From: Lachnospiraceae bacterium | Lineage (GTDB): Bacteria > Bacillota > Clostridia > Lachnospirales > Lachnospiraceae | Direction of reading: 5' to 3' | Assembly: GCA_910574745.1 (NCBI GenBank) | Contig: CAJTCE010000013.1 | Location: 1-64,000 of the forward strand | DNA: 64,000 nt | Part shown: piece by piece, positions 1-8,230 of the stretch | Layout: each line of letters opens with the position of its first letter | Numbering within the stretch: the stretch's first letter is position 1 | The notes under the pieces: generated by a model | Seen by the model: only the letters and a program-made list of their open reading frames with translations | The model's database searches: none | What the model was told of the DNA's origin: nothing | Program-made: the position numbers and the translations under genes

Positions 1-31
1 TGTTTTTGGTGGTTTTACCCTCATCATAACA

Positions 32-82
32 TAAAAATACCAGAGATAAACCTTTTTTGAGCATAAAAATTTATCTCTGGTA
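32..82 (-). terminator. Probable terminator of the GH3-like gene
   Basis: A perfect 13-bp inverted repeat (TACCAGAGATAAA at 38-50, complement at 70-82) with a 19-nt loop lies 75 bases downstream of the minus-strand stop codon. Read on the minus strand the second arm runs into TTTTTAT, as in an intrinsic terminator. The stem is AT-rich, so its strength is uncertain. Confidence 0.55.
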
Positions 83-155
83 GAATTTACCCTTACAAGG
101 TGGAAGTTACCTCTTCATTTCACCCATTTTTCCAACTTTTCCATTCTGCCCGTCT

Positions 156-1547
156 TTACATAAGCGCCGCAATGGCATCATAATCTATTAACTTCCTGTA
201 TTTTACACGATAAATGCGGTAAAGGGATTCGTCAATCCTCTCTTCACTGATTTCCCCTCTCTCAATAGCGCTTAAAATACCGTTATATGCTTTCTTAAAA
301 TCGCCGGGACAAAACAGCATATCCGCTCCCGCCTGTACCGCCATAACGGCCGCATCCGCATGCTTGTAATGCATAATCAGAGAATGAGTATCCATATAGT
401 CAGTAATGATGATTCCCTCATACTCCAGCTCTCCCCTTAGCATATCCGTTACCACTTCTGACGAAAGGCAGGCCGGAACATCACCTGTAATCGATTTATA
501 CGCGATCTGTGAAACCATGATAAAATCCGTACCGCCGTCAATAGCATCATCATAGACAGGATAATCCTTCTCCACAATATCCTCTTTGGTACGGTTTGAT
601 ACCGGTCTTGCACTTTCAGGATTCTTTTCCACATCTCCGTAACCCGGAAAAAATTTTACACATGCGTGTATATTCTGATCCTCAATACCTCTGACTGCAT
701 TTCTTACCATATCCTTTACCAGCATTGGCTCATCTCCAAATGCCTGCGGCGAAGTATATCCGTTTTGCGAAAATGCAATATCTGCCAAAGGACCGATTAC
801 CGTATTAATGCCATATTCATTCATACGGTTTCCGATCGCTATTCCTGCCGTATACGCTCCTGAATTTTCCCCCGACTCTCCAATTGTTTTCTGGTCGGTA
901 ATAACAGCCTCGCTCAACCCTGAAACCACAAAAGGACTTTTCTCTCCTCCCGTCTCTTCTACAGCCATAAAGATTTCATTGCCGGTAAAAGATTTCACAT
1001 TAAAAACCATCTCCTTGAATTGTTCGGGGCTTTCCATGTTGCTCTCCGTAAACAGGATTCCTCCTACCGGATATTCGCTTAAGGCTGCGCTCATTGCGCT
1101 TCCCCCTATCGTCACATCATTCGTTCCGGTCAATCCTTCCGGCGTTACAAAAAATAAACCGGCAACCTTTTGCTCAACAGTCATATTGGCAAGATAACCC
1201 GCAATGGTTTCATCTAAAATTGCCGCCTTCATTTCATCCGTAAGTTCTGTCGTTTCCCCGTCCACCGGCTGATTTACGGAAACAGAAACCGCTTCTTCCT
1301 CTTGCGGTTCATTAGCAGAAACCTCAGGTTCCGGCTCCGTTACGACAGGCTCCGGCTCTGCTGTTATCTCATTCTCATTTGCCGGCTCTCTATGTAAAAA
1401 GAAATAAACGCCAAAACCGATTCCTCCGAGAACCAGTAAAACTGCCAGAATCATCAAGGCCAAGATTCCGAAAGCTTTTCTTTGTTCTTTTTTCCTTTTT
1501 AATTTTCTTAACTCTTCTTTTGATAAATTATAGTTATCTTTTCTCAA
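156..1547 (-). CDS. Membrane-anchored GH3-like (beta-N-acetylhexosaminidase fold) protein, catalytic motif degenerate
   Basis: About 463 residues. A basic N-terminus rich in Lys/Arg is followed by one transmembrane segment (about residues 27-51), an acidic Pro/Glu linker, then a glycoside hydrolase family 3 N-terminal domain starting near MTVEQKVAGLFF. I prefer the TTG start at 1547 because GGAGG lies nine bases upstream; the open frame extends to a GTG at 1577. The family hallmark KHFPGHG is KFFPGYG here (about residues 298-304), and the downstream DSH that carries the acid/base histidine of NagZ-type enzymes reads ESA (about 311-313). The nucleophile aspartate of the IITD motif (about 383) is kept. 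By family knowledge this class trims beta-N-acetylglucosamine from cell-wall fragments. By sequence this copy may be a non-catalytic or altered binding protein facing the outside of the cell. It stands alone, transcribed away from the LUD gene. Confidence 0.8.
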   Translation of the reverse strand: MRKDNYNLSKEELRKLKRKKEQRKAFGILALMILAVLLVLGGIGFGVYFFLHREPANENEITAEPEPVVTEPEPEVSANEPQEEEAVSVSVNQPVDGETTELTDEMKAAILDETIAGYLANMTVEQKVAGLFFVTPEGLTGTNDVTIGGSAMSAALSEYPVGGILFTESNMESPEQFKEMVFNVKSFTGNEIFMAVEETGGEKSPFVVSGLSEAVITDQKTIGESGENSGAYTAGIAIGNRMNEYGINTVIGPLADIAFSQNGYTSPQAFGDEPMLVKDMVRNAVRGIEDQNIHACVKFFPGYGDVEKNPESARPVSNRTKEDIVEKDYPVYDDAIDGGTDFIMVSQIAYKSITGDVPACLSSEVVTDMLRGELEYEGIIITDYMDTHSLIMHYKHADAAVMAVQAGADMLFCPGDFKKAYNGILSAIERGEISEERIDESLYRIYRVKYRKLIDYDAIAALM

Positions 1548-1766
1548 CTCGATCTTCCTCCACGCAGCCTGTCGCACAAGAAGGCGCTAAAACTTTACCC
1601 TTTATCCATTTACTCCATTGTTAAATGACTAAAGAATACAGACAATCCAAGTAAATCTATCTATATAGGCATTTTATTACCGTCACAAGGACAGCCGCCC
1701 CGCTGTTTCCCAAGAATTTCCCAAGAATATTGGATATCAATACATAAATATATATTAACATAAAGA

Positions 1767-2052
1767 AGTAACGAGTATCAATCCCTTTCGACTAATACCC
1801 GTTACTAATGTGTAGGCCTCAATTTGCCTGCCTCCTTCTGATCTTCTTCTCTTTCCATTTTCTAACTTGTACCTCTGGCACTGTAGCAGGTGTTTTCTCC
1901 AATTTTTATCTTTGGTACCTTGCTCTTTTCTCATATGTACTCGATTCAGATCTTGTCTTTAGTTTCTCTTTCTTTTGTACTTAACATCTCGTCTCTGGTG
2001 GACCGTACCTCCCTTTCATTAGGATATCTATATGAAAGTATATCTTAAGTAT
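1767..2052 (-). ncRNA. Candidate small RNA, about 290 nt
   Basis: A consensus promoter at 2059-2087 should start a minus-strand transcript near 2052. It is purine-rich, has no ORF with a convincing ribosome binding site, and ends in a hairpin: AGTAACGGGTAT pairs imperfectly (one G-A position) with ATACTCGTTACT (plus coordinates 1767-1778 and 1795-1806), followed by TTCTTTATG. Five GTAC-centred motifs recur through the transcript at irregular spacing of roughly 30-70 bases. It could instead be a leader of the GH3-like gene if the hairpin is leaky or regulated. No known RNA family was recognised. Confidence 0.4.
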
Positions 2053-2058
2053 GAATTC

Positions 2059-2087
2059 ATTATAACCAATAGTCTGACATTTGTCAA
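2059..2087 (-). promoter_or_regulatory. SigA-type promoter
   Basis: On the minus strand a perfect -35 TTGACA (2082-2087) and a perfect -10 TATAAT (2059-2064) are separated by 17 bases. It points toward 1767-2052 and then the GH3-like gene. Confidence 0.8.
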
Positions 2088-2195
2088 CAGTTTCTCTTAA
2101 ATTTCTTTCATTTTTTTCATATTTCTTCTTTTTTCACTTTTTAAACAATTTACACAAGAAATTATTGGTTAATTTTACCAAAAATTTGCACCATC

Positions 2196-2294
2196 CTACA
2201 AAAAAACGGCAACAACTGCTCCGAAAATCAGACCAACTACCCCGAAAATAAAATCAACTGCTCCAAAAATTAAAACAGACAAAAAAATAATCAA
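2196..2294 (-). CDS. Possible 32-residue hydrophobic peptide with a threefold internal repeat
   Basis: A TTG start (2292-2294) follows GGAG with a five-base gap, and a TAG stop lies at 2196-2198. The peptide is almost entirely hydrophobic and repeats the pattern [LFI]-I-F-G-[AV]-V three times, because the DNA holds three imperfect copies of a 21-nt unit between about 2212 and 2276. Glycine spacing resembles a glycine-zipper membrane helix. An in-frame stop upstream limits the ORF to this size. It could be a small membrane peptide or toxin, or simply a coincidence in a repetitive stretch; no homologue was recognised. Confidence 0.3.
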   Translation of the reverse strand: MIIFLSVLIFGAVDFIFGVVGLIFGAVVAVFL

Positions 2295-2401
2295 ATCCTC
2301 TCCGATAATTTAGGCAATTATCTGTAAATAGGCCGCATCCCACTAGCAGCCGGATCACAGCTGCCAATAAAATTAGAGTAGCCCCTTTAAAACTTTTGTA
2401 T

Positions 2402-2549
2402 TATACTTCTCTTAAAAGCAACTACATACCAAGTCAACACTCCGCTGCGGGCAGCGGGGAATGTAACCCTCGCGGGATTGGTCAAATACTCATTATACAT
2501 TGTCCTCTAATCATTCCGCGGGAGCCACAATTTAACAGGAGGGTTAATC
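2402..2549 (+). promoter_or_regulatory. Leader of the LUD gene with possible promoter and hairpin
   Basis: A TATACT hexamer at 2402-2407 is a possible -10 without a clear -35. A stable hairpin follows, CCGCTGC (2442-2448) pairing with GCAGCGG (2451-2457). Further GC-rich words (CTCGCGGG, TCCGCGGGA) stand out from the AT-rich background. AGGAGG at 2537-2542 precedes the ATG at 2550. No known riboswitch was recognised. Confidence 0.3.
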
Positions 2550-3188
2550 ATGTCAGCAAAACAGGATGCATTTGCAATTACCGCAAAAACAATTATCGGA
2601 AATCTGGAAAAACGAAACATGGAGGGCTTTTACTGCGCCAACAAAAAAGAATTGGCAGAAGCCATCATGCCCATGCTGGAAAAAGGCTCTTCCATCGCCT
2701 GGGGCGGTTCCGAATCCTTTAAGGAAAGCGGTATCTTGGCCGCGTTAGAGCAGGACGGCAGTTTTGAATTAATAGACCGTATGAAAGCCACAACTTTAGA
2801 GGAACGCCGCAAAATATTCGGCCAGACCGCCATGAGCGATTATTTCTTTATGAGTACCAACGCCATTACCTTAAACGGCGAGCTTGTCAACATTGACGGA
2901 AACGGCAACCGGCTTTCCGCCCTAATTCACGGCCCTGCCCATGTGTTTATCATAGCAGGAATGAACAAGGTAACAAAAGATGTGGAGGAAGGCTTTAAGC
3001 GCACCAGAGTCTGCGCCTGTCCGCCAAACGGAGTCAGGTTAAATAAATCCACTCCCTGTGCCAAAATCGGACGATGCGGCGAATGCATGTCTGAGGAATG
3101 CATGTGCAATCAGTTTGTGGTAACGAGACGAAGCGGACATAAAGGAAGAATCAAAGTATTCTTAGTGGGCGAAGAATTGGGATTTTAG
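2550..3188 (+). CDS. LUD-domain protein (LutC/YkgG-like, DUF162)
   Basis: A 212-residue cytoplasmic protein of the LUD family, whose better-known members take part in lactate utilisation. Visible hallmarks are WGGSESFKESGI (51-62) and the DGNGNR patch (116-121). The C-terminus carries a cysteine cluster (Cys 155, 157, 170, 176, 179, 184, 186) typical of the stand-alone clostridial branch, and it could hold metal or an iron-sulfur cluster. There are no LutA/LutB partners nearby, so a lactate role is not supported by context. AGGAGG sits seven bases before the ATG. The response regulator begins 16 bases after its stop, so the LUD gene may be co-transcribed with the two-component system. Confidence 0.85.
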   Translation: MSAKQDAFAITAKTIIGNLEKRNMEGFYCANKKELAEAIMPMLEKGSSIAWGGSESFKESGILAALEQDGSFELIDRMKATTLEERRKIFGQTAMSDYFFMSTNAITLNGELVNIDGNGNRLSALIHGPAHVFIIAGMNKVTKDVEEGFKRTRVCACPPNGVRLNKSTPCAKIGRCGECMSEECMCNQFVVTRRSGHKGRIKVFLVGEELGF

Positions 3189-3204
3189 AAAAGAGGAATC
3201 ACTT

Positions 3205-3885
3205 GTGGCAAATATTCTAATTGTTGAAGATGAAAAGAATATGCAGGATATTATTGTTGCATATATGCAGCGGGGCGGGCACGCCTGCTTTACTGCCAAT
3301 GATGGAGTGGACGCTTTAATGCTGCTGAAAAGCACTCCTATGGATCTTTTGATACTGGATATTATGATGCCGCATCTGGACGGCTTTTCCGTCTGCAAAT
3401 TGGCCCGGGAAATGAGCAGCCTGCCCATTATCATATTGACCGCTAAAGACAGCGAGGACGATAAGCTAAAGGGTTACGGATACGGGGCTGACGACTATAT
3501 GACCAAGCCCTTCAGCCCCAAGGTGCTATTAGCAAAAGCTAACGCCCTGCTCCGCCGGGTTTCTCCCGATTCTCCGGACACATTAAACGCCGGAAGGATT
3601 ACCTTGATCCCTTCTTCCCATAGAGTTCTGCTGGAAGGGGATGAAATCGCGCTTACCCATAAGGAGTATGAATTGCTTCATTTGTTCATGGCAAATCCCG
3701 GACAAATTTTTACCCGGGAACAGCTTCTGAACAGAATCTGGGGCTACGATTTTACCGGAACCACCAGAACAGTCGACACCCATATCAAAACCCTCCGGCA
3801 AAAGCTGGGAAGCGAAGGAAAACACATTGTTACGCTGATCCGTTCCGGATACAAATTCGAGGTAAAATGCCATGCTGAAAAATAA
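3205..3885 (+). CDS. OmpR/PhoB-family response regulator
   Basis: 226 residues. The receiver domain (1-115) has the acidic pair VEDE (7-10), the phospho-acceptor Asp52 in LILDIMMP, and a conserved Lys in MTKPF (about 101). The C-terminal winged-helix effector (about 128-222) includes ALTHKEYELL and TVDTHIKTLRQKL. The start is GTG at 3205, preceded by AGAGGAA. Its end overlaps the kinase gene by 14 bases, so the pair is translationally coupled. The likely target is the exporter promoter at 5053-5106, where four half-sites spaced exactly 11 bases fit tandem binding by this family. Confidence 0.93.
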   Translation: MANILIVEDEKNMQDIIVAYMQRGGHACFTANDGVDALMLLKSTPMDLLILDIMMPHLDGFSVCKLAREMSSLPIIILTAKDSEDDKLKGYGYGADDYMTKPFSPKVLLAKANALLRRVSPDSPDTLNAGRITLIPSSHRVLLEGDEIALTHKEYELLHLFMANPGQIFTREQLLNRIWGYDFTGTTRTVDTHIKTLRQKLGSEGKHIVTLIRSGYKFEVKCHAEK

Positions 3886-4945
3886 CTTTTCGCTCCGTAC
3901 GGTCCGTAAAAAAATCATTCTGGTTTCTAAATTGGCGGGAATTGCCCTGATCGTTTCTTACATCGCATCAACCCGCATGCCCGTTCCCCCGGATGTTTCA
4001 CTTTTAATCTGGCTTATTTTCGTTACCCTGTTGGTATTCATCATTGATTACCTGATGTGGAAATTCATTTCATCTCCTGTTTCAAAATTAAATCAATCGG
4101 CAAAGAAAATGGCACAACTGGACTTTTCCGCTCCTTGTACCTTGGAAACAACTGATGAGTTTGGCGAATTATCCGCAAGTCTCAATAAAATGGCCGAAAA
4201 TCTACAACGGACTCTTGCAGAATTAAATTCCTCAAATATCCGGCTCGAAAAGGATGTGGAGCAAAAACGGCTTTTGTTGGCTGAACGCAAGGAGCTGGTT
4301 GACCGGCTGTCCCATGAAATGAAAACGCCCTTGAGCGTTATCCGGGCTTATGCCGAAGGCCTGCAGGACGAAAAGGATGAAGCAAAAAAGCAAAAGTATT
4401 CCGAAATCATCATTGCGGAAACCGGGCGTATGAGCGCTTTAATTACCACACTTTTAGATCTGTCCGCATTGGAAACAGGTGCATCCGGACTTGTTTTGGA
4501 ACGGTTTGATTTTGTGGAATTTCTGGAAACTGTTGCGGGACGGCTTTTAATAGATATACCCGACGGGAATTTTGAATTGCAGTATGAACTTCCAGAGAAC
4601 AAAACATATGTATACTCTGACAAAGACCGCATGGAACAGGTTTTGGACAACCTGATCATCAATGCCAAAAAGAATGTACATCCGGGCGGTATATTGAAAT
4701 TATCTCTGACAGAAAGCGGCGGTATGTTGCACTTTTCCGTTTTTAACCAGGGATTACCCCTTTCTAAGGAAAGTCTTTCTAAAATCTGGGAAAAATTCTA
4801 TCGCATCCCCGATTCCGGATATGGCGGTTCCGGATTGGGGCTTGCCATTGTGGCACAGATTTTATCCATGCAGGGCTTAAAATATGGCGCAGAAAATACT
4901 CAAGATGGCGTCCGGTTTTATTTTTCTATCCCAATAATAAAATAA
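3872..4945 (+). CDS. Sensor histidine kinase with two transmembrane helices and a very short external loop
   Basis: 357 residues. Two transmembrane segments (about 16-33 and 43-62) are separated by only about ten external residues, then HAMP (about 64-115), a DHp domain with His148 in LSHEMKTPLSVI, and a HATPase domain with the N-box DNLIINAKKN and G-box GGSGLGLAI. The near absence of a sensor domain is typical of intramembrane-sensing kinases that work with peptide-exporting ABC transporters. The adjacent ABC module fits a model in which transporter or envelope stress is sensed and relayed to the regulator encoded just upstream. Confidence 0.92.
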   Translation: MLKNNFSLRTVRKKIILVSKLAGIALIVSYIASTRMPVPPDVSLLIWLIFVTLLVFIIDYLMWKFISSPVSKLNQSAKKMAQLDFSAPCTLETTDEFGELSASLNKMAENLQRTLAELNSSNIRLEKDVEQKRLLLAERKELVDRLSHEMKTPLSVIRAYAEGLQDEKDEAKKQKYSEIIIAETGRMSALITTLLDLSALETGASGLVLERFDFVEFLETVAGRLLIDIPDGNFELQYELPENKTYVYSDKDRMEQVLDNLIINAKKNVHPGGILKLSLTESGGMLHFSVFNQGLPLSKESLSKIWEKFYRIPDSGYGGSGLGLAIVAQILSMQGLKYGAENTQDGVRFYFSIPIIK

Positions 4946-4958
4946 CAAAACTCTTTTA

Positions 4959-5000
4959 AAAAGCTCCGGTCTCTTGCTTAAGAAAGGAGCTTTTATTTTT
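4959..5000 (+). terminator. Intrinsic terminator after the histidine kinase
   Basis: AAAAGCTCC (4959-4967) pairs perfectly with GGAGCTTTT (4986-4994), followed by ATTTTT. It separates the regulator/kinase transcript from the exporter transcript, which has its own promoter region downstream. Confidence 0.8.
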
Positions 5001-5052
5001 GTTGGAAGCTTCCTATAATTTACCATTCCCCAAAGAACGCACTTTTTGAGAT

Positions 5053-5106
5053 TTCACTTCAACTTCACATCCGCCTCACACCGGTTTCACAGCACTTTTA
5101 TATATT
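5053..5106 (+). promoter_or_regulatory. Four-box operator (11-nt phased TTCAC repeats) and -10 of the exporter promoter
   Basis: The pentamer TTCAC (or CTCAC) starts at 5053, 5064, 5075 and 5086, that is four times at exactly 11-base spacing; three of the four continue as TCACA. Tandem direct repeats phased by one helical turn in front of a weak -35 are the typical binding arrangement of OmpR/PhoP-type regulators. A TATATT hexamer at 5101-5106 is a candidate -10. A small GAGGG/CCCTC hairpin follows in the leader. Confidence 0.7.
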
Positions 5107-5151
5107 TTTCTGACAGAGGGAATAACCCTCACAGCAAAGGAGGAAACGACT

Positions 5152-5304
5152 ATGTTTTTAGGTATTGAATGGTACTGGTGGCTTTTAATTGTCCTGATTG
5201 TGGCAGTTTCCATTCCCTTCAAGGTAAAATTTATGAAACGGATAGGAAAAAGACAGCGGGAAAAGAAAGAACGTTATGACGGGAAATGGGGGGATGACCA
5301 ATGA
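5152..5304 (+). CDS. 50-residue single-pass membrane protein coupled to the ABC ATPase
   Basis: A strong AAAGGAGG stands six bases before the ATG. The protein starts with an aromatic-rich segment (IEWYWW), has one transmembrane helix (about residues 9-23) and a strongly basic tail ending GKWGDDQ. Its stop codon overlaps the ATG of the ATPase gene (ATGA arrangement), so translation of the two is coupled. It is the first gene of the exporter transcript. No family was recognised; a small accessory subunit or regulator of the exporter or kinase is a reasonable guess from position only. Confidence 0.75.
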   Translation: MFLGIEWYWWLLIVLIVAVSIPFKVKFMKRIGKRQREKKERYDGKWGDDQ

Positions 5305-6155
5305 TCGAAGTAAAAAACCTTACTTTTTCCTATAACAGGGATAAACAGGCCCTCCACGGCTTATCTTTTACTGTAAAAGAAGGAGAAATCTTTGGATTTT
5401 TGGGCCCCAACGGCTCCGGTAAATCGACTACCCAGAAAATCCTGACCGGGATCTTAAAAGGCTATGGCGGCCACGTTTCACTGTTGGGCAAAGAAATCTC
5501 ATCGGCGCTTTCCCCGGAATTTTTTCAAAAAATCGGAGTCCTGTTTGAGTTTCCCTATTTGTATACAAATTTAAGCGCAGTGGATAATCTCAAATACTTT
5601 TCTTCCTTTTACCCCAAGGAGCAGCTGCGGGATGTAATGGAATTATTGGATATGCTGGAATTTAAGAGAGACTTTTTGAAAAAGCCCGTTTCATCTTACT
5701 CCAAGGGAATGCGTCAAAGAGTCAGCATGGCGCGGGCTCTCATCAGCAACCCCAAGGTGCTTTTTCTGGATGAACCCACCAGCGGTCTTGACCCTGCCGG
5801 CGCTGTCCTGTTCCGTAAAATCATTGAGGAAGAACGCAAAAAAGGCACAACCGTATTTTTAACCACCCACAATATGACGGACGCGGATCTGCTGTGTGAC
5901 CGGGTGGCCTTCCTGTCGGGCGGGAATATTGCCGCGCTGGATACGCCCCAAAATCTGAAAGAGCAAAACAGCAGCCATAGCGTGGTCATTGATTATCTGT
6001 ATCAGGGAAAGCGTGAAAAAGCAACAATGGAAGCCCGGGAACTGGAAACGGGTATTCCTTTTTTGCACGACGAGATTATCGGTATTCATTCAAAGGAACC
6101 TACTCTGGAGGATATGTTTATCAAATACACCGGGAGGAGGCTGACCTCATGTTAA
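5301..6155 (+). CDS. ABC transporter ATP-binding protein
   Basis: 284 residues. Walker A is GPNGSGKST (35-43), the signature is SYSKGMRQR (133-141), and Walker B with the catalytic Glu is LFLDEP (155-160), followed by the D-loop SGLD and the switch His in TTHNM. The sequence resembles ATPases of ABC-2 exporters for drugs, antibiotics or peptides. The C-terminal 60 residues form an extra domain common in this branch. It lies between the coupled 50-residue protein and two permease genes, overlapping the first permease by seven bases, so one ATPase probably serves a permease heterodimer. The substrate cannot be told from sequence. Confidence 0.92.
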   Translation: MIEVKNLTFSYNRDKQALHGLSFTVKEGEIFGFLGPNGSGKSTTQKILTGILKGYGGHVSLLGKEISSALSPEFFQKIGVLFEFPYLYTNLSAVDNLKYFSSFYPKEQLRDVMELLDMLEFKRDFLKKPVSSYSKGMRQRVSMARALISNPKVLFLDEPTSGLDPAGAVLFRKIIEEERKKGTTVFLTTHNMTDADLLCDRVAFLSGGNIAALDTPQNLKEQNSSHSVVIDYLYQGKREKATMEARELETGIPFLHDEIIGIHSKEPTLEDMFIKYTGRRLTSC

Positions 6156-7141
6156 AAGGATTTTTCCATTTACTGAAAAAGGACTTCCGGCTGATGGTAT
6201 CCGGCAAATTTTTTCTGCTGGCTCTTGCCTCTCTCCTGCTGTATTCCTGCTATATCAATTTTGTATACGTGAATTTAGACCAGGACATCTACCCTGTGTG
6301 CCTTTATGATCCCCAGAGCAAACAGCCCCTGATCTCCGAGTACGTTACAAAAGTGGATACCAGAGAGGCTTTGGAAACGGCCTGCAGCGACCGGTATTCC
6401 ATAGGCTTTGACCTTTCCGGCGAAAGCCCGGAACTATATATGCTTTCCTCCGGCTCGGACGTTACCGACCATTACCGCTCTATCTGGGGCGAAACGGTAT
6501 TAGCAGGAAACACGGACGGTCAGGCGCGGCTGATCGGCACAAACAACAAGGAAATGAAAAACCGCCGGGAAATTACTGCCGAATTTTTGTTCTTCGAATT
6601 ATCCGCAGTCGGCTTTTTGGGGCTGGCCTCCATGCTGTTTAAGGAAAAACAGATGGGCGTCATCCGCGTTCACGGAATACTGCCGGTCAGTAAGTCAATG
6701 TTTATTCTGTCCAAGCTGTTTTTACTTTTCATATCGGATTTAACCTTTGCCGCCCTGCTGACAGTTTTAAATGTCGGTCTGTCCCATGGCCTTGCCGTTT
6801 TACCCGCTGTGCTCGTTCATGCAGGCATTTTATCACTGATCATGGCGTTAATCGGTTTTTTCTGCGCCGTAAGGCTGCCCAATTTCAAACAGTTTTCACT
6901 TGTTTATCTGGCGCTTGCCGTTTTTGTTACAACACCGGTTTTTATGGCAGGTCAGATAGGCGTTGCGTGGGACTGGATTGTTTACCATCCCATGTATCAT
7001 TTATTTATGGCAATGAAATCAGCATATTTCGCAGCGCCAAGCGCAGGAACAATCTACTACCTGATCAGCTTCGGGGCAATCGCCCTGCTATTCCTGCTTG
7101 CCCATCGTACACTGACCATAGAAATAACCAAGGAGGGATAA
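6149..7141 (+). CDS. ABC-2 type permease subunit 1
   Basis: 330 residues. An N-terminal membrane helix (about 20-40) is followed by an extracellular stretch of about 110 residues and then about five hydrophobic segments in the C-terminal half, the usual plan of ABC-2 exporter permeases. It overlaps the ATPase gene and sits one base from the second permease. Together with the similar-sized second permease it likely forms the membrane channel. Clostridial exporters with one ATPase and two such permeases are often annotated as drug (for example fluoroquinolone) exporters; that assignment is not demonstrable here. Confidence 0.85.
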   Translation: MLKGFFHLLKKDFRLMVSGKFFLLALASLLLYSCYINFVYVNLDQDIYPVCLYDPQSKQPLISEYVTKVDTREALETACSDRYSIGFDLSGESPELYMLSSGSDVTDHYRSIWGETVLAGNTDGQARLIGTNNKEMKNRREITAEFLFFELSAVGFLGLASMLFKEKQMGVIRVHGILPVSKSMFILSKLFLLFISDLTFAALLTVLNVGLSHGLAVLPAVLVHAGILSLIMALIGFFCAVRLPNFKQFSLVYLALAVFVTTPVFMAGQIGVAWDWIVYHPMYHLFMAMKSAYFAAPSAGTIYYLISFGAIALLFLLAHRTLTIEITKEG

Positions 7142-7142
7142 A

Positions 7143-8168
7143 ATGAAAGGACTAAAATATCAACTTAAAAACATCAGACGGGATAAAATGTGCATCCTGA
7201 CCTTTTTGCTTCCGATCATTGCCGGCATAGCCATTCATCTGCTTTCCGGTGTAAATCTTCAGACCGTCAGCGAAGCCTCATTCGGCATTTTGAAAAATGA
7301 CCTTTCCCAGGAAGCCTCCTTGTGGCTAAAGGCAAACGGAAACCTTACGCAGTATGAAACGCCGGAGGAACTCTATGCAGCAATCAATGACCCTTCCACC
7401 CAGATCATAGGCGTTCTCAAGACCGATAACGGTATCAGGACCCTCTTATCCGGCGATGAACTGACCCTCAACAAAGTAATTGCCGACACCCTTCCCCAGG
7501 CTTATACCGGCCGGACGGAAAAATCCCCCTACACAAGGACCATCATTCCCGTATCCGAAAACGCCGATGGCCTAACATCCCTTTTAATCGTCATAACACT
7601 GGTTACAGCTATGTTCATGGGCGCTACCTTCAATGCCATGAACATCATCGGCGAAAAAGAAGACGGCGTCGCATTTATCAACCGGATACTCCCCATGACG
7701 GCAAAATCCTATATTATCCAGAAAATCACGTTAGGCTTTATGGGAAGTGCGGCATCTGCCCTGATCACTTCCCTTATCTGCATGCAAATAAAACCTTCAC
7801 AGCTCATTCCCTTCCTCCTGCTGATTATCTTATCCGCCTATATATCGGCACTAACGGGCTTATTCATCGGCCACCTTTCCGAGGGCCTGATGACAGGAAT
7901 CGTCTACATCAAAATTCTCATGATACTATTCCTTGCTCCACCCATCCTCTTTTACTTAACGATTCCACCCCAAAGCCCATTATTCAACCTCTCCTACCTC
8001 CTGCCCTCCAGCGCAACCTTTTACGCCCTTATGGACTTACTAAACAACCAGCCCGACCGCTTATCGCTGAACCTTTTCATCCTATTCGTCCATGCCATTT
8101 TATGGAGCGTAACATACACCCTGATCAAAAACAAACGCCCCCGCAGCCGCCCCGCAGCTACTTCATAA
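7143..8168 (+). CDS. ABC-2 type permease subunit 2
   Basis: 341 residues with the same plan as its neighbour: a first transmembrane helix near residues 16-35, an external domain of about 120 residues, then five to six helices including a GFMGSAASALITSLI-like segment. The basic C-terminus ends in the cytoplasm. AAGGAGG lies just before the ATG, immediately after the previous stop. It is the last gene of the exporter operon, followed by a strong bidirectional hairpin. Confidence 0.85.
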   Translation: MKGLKYQLKNIRRDKMCILTFLLPIIAGIAIHLLSGVNLQTVSEASFGILKNDLSQEASLWLKANGNLTQYETPEELYAAINDPSTQIIGVLKTDNGIRTLLSGDELTLNKVIADTLPQAYTGRTEKSPYTRTIIPVSENADGLTSLLIVITLVTAMFMGATFNAMNIIGEKEDGVAFINRILPMTAKSYIIQKITLGFMGSAASALITSLICMQIKPSQLIPFLLLIILSAYISALTGLFIGHLSEGLMTGIVYIKILMILFLAPPILFYLTIPPQSPLFNLSYLLPSSATFYALMDLLNNQPDRLSLNLFILFVHAILWSVTYTLIKNKRPRSRPAATS

Positions 8169-8230
8169 AACCACTCATAACCGTCCACAATCATCCAATA
8201 CAAAGCCCAACCTCCCGCCCCTATTACCTA

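Noticed and set aside
1760-1940. A 58-codon ORF (start ATGAGAAAAGAG) inside the putative small RNA
   Set aside because: No Shine-Dalgarno sequence, strongly biased basic composition, and it runs through the terminator-like hairpin.
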